From contig NZ_JACCAC010000001.1 in the NCBI RefSeq assembly GCF_013409425.1, positions 1,674,001 through 1,738,000 on the forward strand: a stretch of DNA of 64,000 nucleotides. Reading direction: 5' to 3'. Position 1 is the first letter of the stretch. Every line of letters begins with the position of its first letter. Below the pieces are notes generated by a model. That model did not search any database, was not told the origin of the DNA, and saw nothing but the letters and a program-made list of their open reading frames with translations. The translations under genes were made by a program, and so were the position numbers. Of the stretch, positions 26,943-34,544 are shown in pieces. Origin of the DNA: Nocardioides perillae (GTDB lineage Bacteria; Actinomycetota; Actinomycetes; Propionibacteriales; Nocardioidaceae).

Positions 26943-28142
26943 GTGACCTTCCCGCCGCTCGTGGAGCCGGCTGTCGAGCTGACCGTCGACGAGGTGCGCC
27001 GCTACAGCCGCCACCTCATCATCCCGGACGTCGGGATGGCGGGGCAGAAGCGGCTGAAGAACGCCAAGGTCCTCGTGATCGGCGCCGGCGGCCTCGGCAG
27101 CCCGGCGCTGCTCTACCTCGCCGCCGCGGGCGTCGGCACGCTCGGCATCGCGGAGTTCGACGAGGTCGACGAGTCCAACCTGCAGCGCCAGGTCATCCAC
27201 GGCCAGTCCGACGTCGGCAAGTCGAAGGCGCTCTCGGCGAAGGAGTCGATCGCCGAGACCAACCCGCTCGTCGAGGTCGTGCTGCACGAGCAGCGCCTCG
27301 ACAACGACAACGTGCTCGACGTCTTCCGTGGCTACGACCTCATCGTCGACGGCACCGACAACTTCGCGACGCGCTACATGGTCAACGACGCCGCGTACTT
27401 CCTCGGCATCCCCTACGTCTGGGGCTCGATCTACCGCTTCGACGGCCAGGCGTCGGTCTTCGCGCCGACGATGGCCGACGACGCCCCGTGCTACCGCTGC
27501 CTCTACCCCGAGCCCCCGCCGCCGGGCATGGTGCCGAGCTGCGCCGAGGGCGGCGTGCTCGGCGTGCTGTGCGCCAGCATCGGCTCCATCCAGGTCAACG
27601 AGGCCATCAAGCTGCTGACCGGCATCGGCGAGCCGATGATCGGCAAGCTGATGATCTACGACGCCCTCGAGATGGAGTACCGCAAGCTCAAGGTGCGCAA
27701 GGACCCCAACTGCGCCCTGTGCGGCGAGCACGCCACCGTCACCGAGCTCATCGACTACGACGCCTTCTGCGGTGCCGTGTCGGAGGAGGCCGCCGACGCC
27801 GCCGCCGGCTCGACGATCTCGGTCACCCAGCTCGAGCACATGCTCAAGGAGCGCGAGGAGGGCAGCCGCGACTTCGTCCTCGTCGACGTGCGCGAGCCCA
27901 ACGAGTTCGAGATCAACCGCATCCCGGGCTCGGTGCTGATCCCCAAGGGCGAGTTCCTCAACGGCAACGCCCTCGAGCAGCTGCCGTCGGACAAGCAGGT
28001 CGTGCTGCACTGCAAGAGCGGGGTGCGCTCGGCCGAGGCGCTGGCGGTCCTCAAGGGCGCGGGCTACGGCGACGCGGTCCACGTCGGCGGTGGCGTGGTG
28101 GCCTGGGTCAACCAGGTCGACCCCAGCCAGCCGTCGTACTGA
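26943..28142 (+). CDS. moeZ: Adenylyltransferase/sulfurtransferase MoeZ
   Basis: A 399-residue two-domain protein. Residues ~20-265 are a ThiF/MoeB E1-like domain: VIGAGGLGSPALLYLAAAGV binds ATP, SNLQRQVIH, and the zinc cysteines CYRC and CALC. Residues ~295-395 are a rhodanese domain with VLVDVREPNEF and active-site loop CKSGVRS. MoeZ activates C-terminal glycines of sulfur-carrier proteins and loads sulfur on them, serving molybdopterin synthase (a moaE lies at 48840) and cysteine/thioamide pathways. GTG at 26943 follows GAGGAG. It corresponds to Rv3206c by position. Confidence 0.95.
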   Translation: MTFPPLVEPAVELTVDEVRRYSRHLIIPDVGMAGQKRLKNAKVLVIGAGGLGSPALLYLAAAGVGTLGIAEFDEVDESNLQRQVIHGQSDVGKSKALSAKESIAETNPLVEVVLHEQRLDNDNVLDVFRGYDLIVDGTDNFATRYMVNDAAYFLGIPYVWGSIYRFDGQASVFAPTMADDAPCYRCLYPEPPPPGMVPSCAEGGVLGVLCASIGSIQVNEAIKLLTGIGEPMIGKLMIYDALEMEYRKLKVRKDPNCALCGEHATVTELIDYDAFCGAVSEEAADAAAGSTISVTQLEHMLKEREEGSRDFVLVDVREPNEFEINRIPGSVLIPKGEFLNGNALEQLPSDKQVVLHCKSGVRSAEALAVLKGAGYGDAVHVGGGVVAWVNQVDPSQPSY

Positions 28143-28288
28143 GCGGTTCGACCGGCGGGACGAGGACTGGAGGTTTCGCTCTCGTTACCGCAGGGTAGGT
28201 GGGAGGGCCACGGCGGCGGGTGACCGGCGGCGTGGCCACCACCAGTGCCGCCATCACGGGAGCGGCACCGACCCAGGAGGACCTCCCC

Positions 28289-29164
28289 ATGCTCCGCAGC
28301 CTGTCCCGCCCGGCGCGTCTCGGCGCCGCCGCGGCGACCGCCGCGTGTCTCGCCGCGGCCTTCGTCGCCACCACGCCCGTCACCGCCACCTCGGCGCCGA
28401 CCTGGGCCCCGGCCGACTCGGCCGCCATCCACCCCGGCGTGCAGATGTACACCGAGGGCGCCCAGTGCACGGCCAACTTCGTCTTCACCGACGCCGCCAG
28501 CAACGTCTACGTCGGCTACGCGGCGCACTGCGCGGGCACCGGTGCGGCCACCGACACCGACGGCTGCAGCGCCGGCTCCCTGCCGCTCGGCACGCGCGTG
28601 GAGTTCGTCGAGGGCGGCTCCCTCGTCGGCGCCGGCTCGACCGTCGGTGAGGGCACGCTGGCCTACAGCTCCTGGCTGGCGATGGACCGGGCCGGCGAGA
28701 CCGACGCCGACGCCTGCGCCTACAACGACTTCGCCCTGGTGAAGGTGGACGCCGACGACGTGGCCGACGTCAACCCGTCGGTGCCCTTCTGGGGTGGCCC
28801 GACCGGCATCGACCGCGACGGCTCCCCGGCCGGCGAGCGCGTCTACTCCTTCGGCAACTCCAGCCTGCGCGCCGGCATCGAGGCGCTCTCGCCCAAGACC
28901 GGCCTGAGCCTGGGCACCGGCGGCAACGGCTGGACCCACCCGGTCTACACGCTGACCCCGGGCGTGCCCGGCGACTCCGGCTCGGGCTTCCTCTCCCGCG
29001 ACGGCTCCGCCCTCGGCACGCTGTCGACGCTCGCCCTGGCGCCGCTCGCCGGCTCCAACGGCGTGGGCGACCTGTCGCGCGAGCTGGCCTACGCCCAGCG
29101 CACCAGCGGCATCGACGGCCTGCAGCTGGCCCTCGGCACGGAGCCCTTCAGCCCCGTCCTGTGA
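28289..29164 (+). CDS. Secreted trypsin-like serine protease (copy 1)
   Basis: A 291-residue exported protein: a signal peptide of ~35 residues (LGAAAATAACLAAAFVATTP), then a chymotrypsin-fold core. The catalytic triad is readable: His in VGYAAHCAG, Asp in YNDFALVKV, and Ser in GVPGDSGSGFL. Four Cys (in AQCT, AAHC, DGCS and DACA) may form disulfides. ATG at 28289 follows GGAGGA. It is a close paralogue of the next gene; the core alternates long identical blocks such as NPSVPFWGGPTG and LTPGVPGDSGSGFL. Substrate unknown. Confidence 0.85.
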   Translation: MLRSLSRPARLGAAAATAACLAAAFVATTPVTATSAPTWAPADSAAIHPGVQMYTEGAQCTANFVFTDAASNVYVGYAAHCAGTGAATDTDGCSAGSLPLGTRVEFVEGGSLVGAGSTVGEGTLAYSSWLAMDRAGETDADACAYNDFALVKVDADDVADVNPSVPFWGGPTGIDRDGSPAGERVYSFGNSSLRAGIEALSPKTGLSLGTGGNGWTHPVYTLTPGVPGDSGSGFLSRDGSALGTLSTLALAPLAGSNGVGDLSRELAYAQRTSGIDGLQLALGTEPFSPVL

Positions 29165-29223
29165 GACCACGCGCCCGGGGGCACCCGGGCGCCGCCCCCA
29201 CCCTGACCGGCCCTGGGAGCAGG

Positions 29224-29258
29224 GCAGCAGCCCCGTCCGTGACGGACGGGGCTGCTGC
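29224..29258. terminator. Strong hairpin between the protease genes
   Basis: A perfect 15-bp stem (29224-29238 with 29244-29258) with loop gtgac lies 60 bases after the first protease stop and 13 bases before the next start. There is no long U-tract. It separates the paralogues transcriptionally or stabilises the upstream mRNA. Confidence 0.8.
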
Positions 29259-29271
29259 TCGTTGTGCAGGC

Positions 29272-30141
29272 ATGCCCCGCCGCGCCGGCCCGACCCTGCC
29301 CGCCCTCGCGCTCGCGGTCATCGCAGCAGTGCTCGTCGCGCTGCTGCCGACCGGCCCGTCCGGCGCCGCCGAGCGGGCCCGCCGCTGGGCCCCGGCCGCG
29401 GCGGCGACCATCACGCCCGGCGTGCAGATGTTCACCGCCGGGGCGCAGTGCACGGGCAACTTCGTCTTCACCGACGACCGCGGTCGGGTCTACGTCGGTT
29501 ACGCGGCGCACTGCGCGGGCCTGGGGGAGGCCACCGACACCGACGGCTGCGCGACCGGCTCGCTGCCCCTCGGCACACGGGTGCGCTTCGCTCGGGGCGC
29601 GACCCTGGCGTCCCCCGGCGAGACCGTCGGCGCCGGCCGCCTCGTCTACTCCTCCTGGCGCACCATGCAGCGCCTCGGCGAGCGCCGCGCCGCCGTCTGT
29701 GCCGCCAACGACTTCGCCCTCGTGCGCGTCGGTGACCCGCACGTGGGCAAGGTGAACCCCTCCGTGCCGTTCTGGGGCGGCCCCACCGGCCTGGGCACGA
29801 CCCTGGCCGCCGGCGAGCGCACCTTCTCCTACGGCCAGTCGAGCCTGCGCCCGACCACCGCCCTGTCGCCGAAGACCGGGGTCGCGCTGGGCGCGACGTA
29901 CGCCGGGTGGGGCATCGACGCCTACACCCTCACCCCGGGCGTGCCCGGCGACTCGGGCTCGGGCTTCCTCGACCCGCGGGGCCGCGCCGTCGGCACCCTG
30001 TCGACCGTCGCGCTCGCCCCGCTGCCGCTGTCCAACGGGCTGGGCAACCTGCGTCGTGAGCTGGCCTACGCCCAGGCCCACGCCGGCATCCCCGGCCTGC
30101 GCCTGGTGCGCGGCACGGAGCCCTTCGACCCGGTCCTCTGA
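29272..30141 (+). CDS. Secreted trypsin-like serine protease (copy 2)
   Basis: A 289-residue paralogue of the upstream gene, with its own signal peptide (LALAVIAAVLVALLPTGPSG). The triad is kept: VGYAAHCAG, NDFALVRV and GVPGDSGSGFL. The cores align end to end, down to the shared C-terminal pattern GTEPF(S/D)PVL, so this is a tandem duplication. The mature proteins differ mainly in surface loops and charge (copy 2 is Arg-rich around residues 100-140). ATG at 29272 has no obvious Shine-Dalgarno sequence and sits just after the hairpin. Confidence 0.83.
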   Translation: MPRRAGPTLPALALAVIAAVLVALLPTGPSGAAERARRWAPAAAATITPGVQMFTAGAQCTGNFVFTDDRGRVYVGYAAHCAGLGEATDTDGCATGSLPLGTRVRFARGATLASPGETVGAGRLVYSSWRTMQRLGERRAAVCAANDFALVRVGDPHVGKVNPSVPFWGGPTGLGTTLAAGERTFSYGQSSLRPTTALSPKTGVALGATYAGWGIDAYTLTPGVPGDSGSGFLDPRGRAVGTLSTVALAPLPLSNGLGNLRRELAYAQAHAGIPGLRLVRGTEPFDPVL

Positions 30142-30180
30142 CCCGGCTCTCCGACGTCGCGCCGGCGCGGCGCCCCGACC

Positions 30181-30186
30181 TAGGCT
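30181..30186 (+). promoter_or_regulatory. Leaderless -10 box (TAGGCT)
   Basis: TAGGCT lies 7 nt before the GTG at 30194. Confidence 0.6.
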
Positions 30187-30193
30187 GGCGGGC

Positions 30194-30511
30194 GTGCCGA
30201 GCCACCCCGAGGACTACGTCGAGCAGGTGCTCGCCGCGGTCGAGTCCGTCCCGCCGGGCCGCGTCACGACGTACGGCGCGATCGCCGACGCCGTGGGCCG
30301 CTTCGGGCCGCGACGCGTCGGCAACGTGCTGTCCCAGCACGGCGGGTGCGTGCCCTGGTGGCGGGTCGTGCGCGCCGACGGACGCCCGCCGCCGTGCCAC
30401 GACGGCACCGCCCACCTGGCCTACGCCGAGGAGGGCACGCCGCTGCGGCCCTCCGGCCGCGTCGACCTCGTCGGCGCGTTCTGGGCGCCGGATCGGCTGA
30501 CCGACGGGTAA
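30194..30511 (+). CDS. Alkyltransferase-like protein (MGMT fold, no catalytic Cys)
   Basis: A 105-residue protein of the MGMT DNA-binding domain. PPGRVTTYGAIADAVGR is the start of the recognition region and VGNVLSQH the wing. The PCHR active site of true alkyltransferases is replaced by PWWRV, so it cannot accept alkyl groups. Such ATL proteins bind O6-alkylguanine and hand the lesion to nucleotide excision repair. This fits the neighbourhood of adnAB and uvrD2 and the position of Rv3204. Confidence 0.88.
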   Translation: MPSHPEDYVEQVLAAVESVPPGRVTTYGAIADAVGRFGPRRVGNVLSQHGGCVPWWRVVRADGRPPPCHDGTAHLAYAEEGTPLRPSGRVDLVGAFWAPDRLTDG

Positions 30512-30541
30512 CCACGACACTGGCGAGGTGATGCCGTCGTG

Positions 30542-31207
30542 ATGTACGCCGTCCTGCACCGTACCGTCCCGCCGCTCGCCCGCGCGGTGTGGCGCCCGGA
30601 GGTGACCGGGCTGCACCACGTGCCGCGCACCGGCGGCGTCCTGCTGGCGAGCAACCACCTCAGCTTCGCCGACAGCGTGGTGATCCCGGTGGTGGTGCCG
30701 CGGCGGGTGGTCTTCCTGGCCAAGTCCGACTACTTCACCGGCCGCGGCGTGCGCGGCGCGCTGACGCGCGCCTGGTTCACCGGGCTCGGCATGCTGCCGG
30801 TCGACCGGGACGACTCGCGCGCCGCGCTCGCGAGCCTGGACACGGCGCTGGAGGTGCTGCGGCGCGGTGAGGCCTTCGGGATCTACCCCGAGGGCACCCG
30901 CTCGCGCGACGGCCGGCTCTACCGCGGCCGCACCGGCGTGGCCCACCTCGCGCTCACCGCAGGCGTGCCCGTGGTGCCCGTGGGGCTGCGCGGGACGCAG
31001 GACCTGCAGCCCGTCGGGGCCCGGCTGCCCCGGCTGGCCCGGGTCTCGGTCGCCTTCGGCCCGCCGATCACGGTGGCAGGCCGCTTCGACGGGGTCGCGC
31101 CCGGTCGGGCGCGCCGTCAGCTGACCGACGAGGTCGTCGACGCGATCGCGGCGCTGAGCGGGCAGGAGCGCGCCCCGGGCTACAACGACCGACCCGTCGA
31201 GGCCTGA
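30542..31207 (+). CDS. 1-acylglycerol-3-phosphate acyltransferase-like protein
   Basis: A 221-residue PlsC-type acyltransferase. NHLSFAD is the HX4D catalytic motif, FLAKSDYF block II, FGIYPEGTRSRDG block III and VPVVPVGLRG block IV. It would transfer an acyl group to lysophosphatidate or a related lysolipid at the membrane. ATG at 30542 is used; GTG at 30539 is equally possible. GAGGTG lies ~11 bases upstream. Confidence 0.87.
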   Translation: MYAVLHRTVPPLARAVWRPEVTGLHHVPRTGGVLLASNHLSFADSVVIPVVVPRRVVFLAKSDYFTGRGVRGALTRAWFTGLGMLPVDRDDSRAALASLDTALEVLRRGEAFGIYPEGTRSRDGRLYRGRTGVAHLALTAGVPVVPVGLRGTQDLQPVGARLPRLARVSVAFGPPITVAGRFDGVAPGRARRQLTDEVVDAIAALSGQERAPGYNDRPVEA

Positions 31208-31253
31208 GGGCGGTGCCCGGGCGGTTGTCGGAGCCGGGTGCTGTGATGTCCTC

Positions 31254-34200
31254 GTGAGCCCGACGACCCCCGCCCGCAGCCCCGCCAGGACCGGTGCGAC
31301 CGGTCCCCGAGGCCGCTCGCGGTCCGCCGCACCGACCGGCCCGGCCTACCGCCTGGTGCGGCCCGGTGCCGAGGCGGGTGCGGCGCCACCACCGGTGCTC
31401 GACGCCGAGCAGCAGCGCGTCGTCGACCACGAGGGCGGTCCGCTGCTGGTGCTCGCCGGGCCCGGCACCGGCAAGACGACGACCCTCGTCGAGGCCGTGG
31501 TGCGCCGGGTCGAGCAGGGCGCGCGGCCCGAGGAGGTGCTGGCCCTCACCTTCTCGCGCAAGGCCGCGGAGCAGCTGCGTGACCGGGTGACCGCACGGCT
31601 GGGGCGCACGACCGCCGCGGCCCCCAGCTCGACCTTCCACTCCTTCGCCTACGGCCTGGTCCGCGCCTACGCCCCCGCGGAGCTCTACGAAGCCCCGCTG
31701 CGGCTGCTCAGCGCACCCGAGCAGGACGTCGTGCTCCGCGAGCTGCTCACCGACAGCCCCGAGTCGGTCGACTGGCCGCCCGGCCTGGCCCGCGCGCTCG
31801 GCACCCGCGGCTTCGCCCGCGAGGTGCACGCCGTGCTCTCCCGTGCGCGGGAGAAGGGCCTCGACGGCGCGGCCCTGACCGCGCTGGGGCGAGAGCACGA
31901 CGCGCCGGAGCTGGTCGCCGCCGGACTCTTCCTCGACCAGTACCTCACCAACCTCGACGCCCAGGGCGCCACCGACTACGCCGACCTCATCCGGCGTGCG
32001 ACGATCGAGGCGCGCGCCCACCGCGACGAGCTGCGCCGCCGCTTCCGCCACGTCTTCGTCGACGAGTACCAGGACACCGACCCCGGCCAGGTGGCGCTGC
32101 TCCGCGAGCTCGCGGGCGACGGCCGCGACCTCGTCGTGGTCGGCGACCCCCACCAGTCGATCTACGCCTTCCGCGGCGCCGAGGTGCGGGGCATCCTCGA
32201 CTTCCCCCGCGAGTTCCCGACCCTCGACGGCCGCCCCGCAGAGGTCGTCGCGCTGCGCACGACCCGCCGCTTCGGGCCCCGGCTGCTCGTGGCCACCCAG
32301 CGGGTCGCCGCCCGGCTGCCGCTGTCGGGCAGCATCGACGCCGCCGCGCGCGAGGCCTTCCTGGCGCCGCAGGCGACCACCGGTGCGCTGGGGGAGGGGC
32401 GCGTGGTGGTGCGCACCTTCGACACCGAGCGGGCCGGGGCCGAGCACCTCGCCGACCTGCTGCGCCGCGCCCACCTCGAGGACGGCGTGCCGTGGGACGA
32501 GATGGCCGTGCTGGTGCGCTCCGGCCGGGCGTCGATCCCGCCGCTGCGCCGCGCCCTGGGGGCGGCGGGCGTCCCGGTGGAGGTGGCCGCCGACGAGGTG
32601 CCGCTCGTGCGCGACCCGGCGGTGCTGCCGCTGCTCGACGCACTGCGCACCGTCGCGGAGGGGGACTCCGCCGTCGACGGTGCGCGCGCGGAGTCGCTGC
32701 TGACCGGGCCGCTCGGGGGCCTCGACGCCGGTGACCTGCGTCGGCTCGGCCGGGCGCTGCGCACCCGGGAGCGGGCCCGGGCGCTGCGCGAGGGCGCGTC
32801 GCCGCGGCCATCAGGTGAGCTGGTGCGCCTCGCCGTCCTCGACCCCACGCTGCTCGACGGCCTCGACGAGCCCGCGGCCGGCCGTGCGCAGGCGCTCGCG
32901 GGGCTCCTGGCCGCCGCCCGCGAGGACCTCGCTGCCGGCGCCACCGCCGAGGAGGTGCTGTGGTCGCTGTGGTCCGGCACCTCGTGGCCGGCCCGGCTGC
33001 GGCGTGCGGCGGAGCAGGGCGGGCCGGCGGCGCGTCGTGCCCACCGCGACCTCGACTCCGTCTGCGCCCTCTTCGACCTCGCGGCCCGCGCCGAGGAGCA
33101 GCGCGACCACCGCGGTGTGCGGGCCTTCCTCGCGACGCTCGTCGCGCAGCAGATCCCCGGTGACACCCTGGCGGAGCGCGGCGCGCGCGGCGCCGCCGTG
33201 CGCCTGCTGACGGCGCACCGCTCGAAGGGGCTGGAGTGGCGGCTCGTGGTGCTGGCCCACGTCCAGGAGGACGCCTGGCCCGACCTGCGGCGCCGCTCGA
33301 CGCTGCTGCAGGCCGACCGCATCGGCACCGACGGGCTGGTCCCGCCGGTGTCGGTGCGCAGCCTGCTCGCCGAGGAGCGCCGCCTCTTCTACGTCGCCTG
33401 CACCCGCGCGCGGCAGCGGTTGGTGGTCACCGCCGTCGCGTCCGGCGACGACGAGGGCGAGCAGCCGTCGCGGTTCCTCGACGAGCTGGGGGTGCCGGTG
33501 GAGGCGGTCGTGGGCCGCCCGGCGCGGCCGCTGTCCGTCGACGGCCTGGTGGCCGAGCTGCGACGCACGCTCGCCGACCCCGCCCAGCCCGAGCCGTTGC
33601 GCGAGGCGGCCGCGCGCCGCCTCGCGCGGCTCGCCGCCGAGACGGTCGGCGACCGCGCACTGGTGCCGCACGCCGACCCCTCCACCTGGTGGGGCACGCG
33701 TGCGGCCACCCGGTCGGTGCAGCCCGTCCGCGACCCCGAGCGGCCCGTGCCGCTCTCGGCCAGCGCGCTGGAGGGCATCGTGACCTGCCCGATGCGCTGG
33801 TTCCTCGAGCGCGAGGCCGGCGGCACCGCCCGCGCCCACCAGGCGGCCAACCTCGGCCAGCTCCTGCACGCGCTCGCCCAGCGGGTGGCGACCGGCGACC
33901 TGGACGCCGGTCCCGACGACGTGGGAGTGCTGATGGCCCACGTCGACGCCGTCTGGGACCGGCTGGAGTTCCGCACGCCGTGGTCGCGCGCACGGGAGCA
34001 CGACCGCGTCCGCGCCGCGCTCGAGCGCTTCCTGCGCTGGCACCACCGCACCGGTCGCCGGCTGCTGGCGACCGAGGCGCCCTTCGACACCGTCGTCGAG
34101 CTGCCCGACGGCGAGCAGGTGCAGCTCACCGGCTACGCCGACCGTCTCGAGCTCGACCGCGACGGTCGGGTCGTGGTCGTCGACCTCAAGACCGGCCGCA

Positions 34201-34544
34201 CCGCCCCGTCCACGAGCTCGGTGCAGCAGCACCGCCAGCTCGCGCTCTACCAGCTCGCGGTCGACCACGGGGCAGTGGCGGAGCACGCGCCCGACGCGCC
34301 CGCCGGCGGTGGCGAGCTGGTGCAGCTCGGGCTGCTCGACGGCGGCCCGGAGGCCGTGGTGCAGCCCCAGCGGCGGCACGCCGACGACGGCCCCGAGCGC
34401 GCGGTCCTGCGCGGCGAGCTGCAGCGGGCCGCGGTGGTGCTGCGGCGCGAGGGGTTCCCGGCCGCCGCGGGGGCGCACTGCCGCGACTGCGCCTTCACGT
34501 CGCTGTGCCCGGTCAAGGGCGCCGGGTCGGTGGTGGCGTCGTGA
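31254..34544 (+). CDS. adnA: Helicase-nuclease AdnA (Fe-S nuclease subunit)
   Basis: A 1,096-residue UvrD-like helicase with a C-terminal nuclease. Walker A is AGPGTGKTTT (~residue 70), motif II DEYQDTD, motif III GDPHQSIYAFRG, motif V TAHRSKGLEW, motif VI YVACTRARQR. The nuclease (~840-1,090) has GYADRLEL, VVVDLKTGR and QLALYQLAV, the RecB-type PD-(D/E)XK set. Cysteines at TCPMRWF and CRDCAFTSLCP form a likely 4Fe-4S cluster, as in AddB/AdnA. It overlaps adnB by GTGA. AdnAB resects double-strand breaks in mycobacteria; which motor leads cannot be told here. Confidence 0.92.
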   Translation: MSPTTPARSPARTGATGPRGRSRSAAPTGPAYRLVRPGAEAGAAPPPVLDAEQQRVVDHEGGPLLVLAGPGTGKTTTLVEAVVRRVEQGARPEEVLALTFSRKAAEQLRDRVTARLGRTTAAAPSSTFHSFAYGLVRAYAPAELYEAPLRLLSAPEQDVVLRELLTDSPESVDWPPGLARALGTRGFAREVHAVLSRAREKGLDGAALTALGREHDAPELVAAGLFLDQYLTNLDAQGATDYADLIRRATIEARAHRDELRRRFRHVFVDEYQDTDPGQVALLRELAGDGRDLVVVGDPHQSIYAFRGAEVRGILDFPREFPTLDGRPAEVVALRTTRRFGPRLLVATQRVAARLPLSGSIDAAAREAFLAPQATTGALGEGRVVVRTFDTERAGAEHLADLLRRAHLEDGVPWDEMAVLVRSGRASIPPLRRALGAAGVPVEVAADEVPLVRDPAVLPLLDALRTVAEGDSAVDGARAESLLTGPLGGLDAGDLRRLGRALRTRERARALREGASPRPSGELVRLAVLDPTLLDGLDEPAAGRAQALAGLLAAAREDLAAGATAEEVLWSLWSGTSWPARLRRAAEQGGPAARRAHRDLDSVCALFDLAARAEEQRDHRGVRAFLATLVAQQIPGDTLAERGARGAAVRLLTAHRSKGLEWRLVVLAHVQEDAWPDLRRRSTLLQADRIGTDGLVPPVSVRSLLAEERRLFYVACTRARQRLVVTAVASGDDEGEQPSRFLDELGVPVEAVVGRPARPLSVDGLVAELRRTLADPAQPEPLREAAARRLARLAAETVGDRALVPHADPSTWWGTRAATRSVQPVRDPERPVPLSASALEGIVTCPMRWFLEREAGGTARAHQAANLGQLLHALAQRVATGDLDAGPDDVGVLMAHVDAVWDRLEFRTPWSRAREHDRVRAALERFLRWHHRTGRRLLATEAPFDTVVELPDGEQVQLTGYADRLELDRDGRVVVVDLKTGRTAPSTSSVQQHRQLALYQLAVDHGAVAEHAPDAPAGGGELVQLGLLDGGPEAVVQPQRRHADDGPERAVLRGELQRAAVVLRREGFPAAAGAHCRDCAFTSLCPVKGAGSVVAS

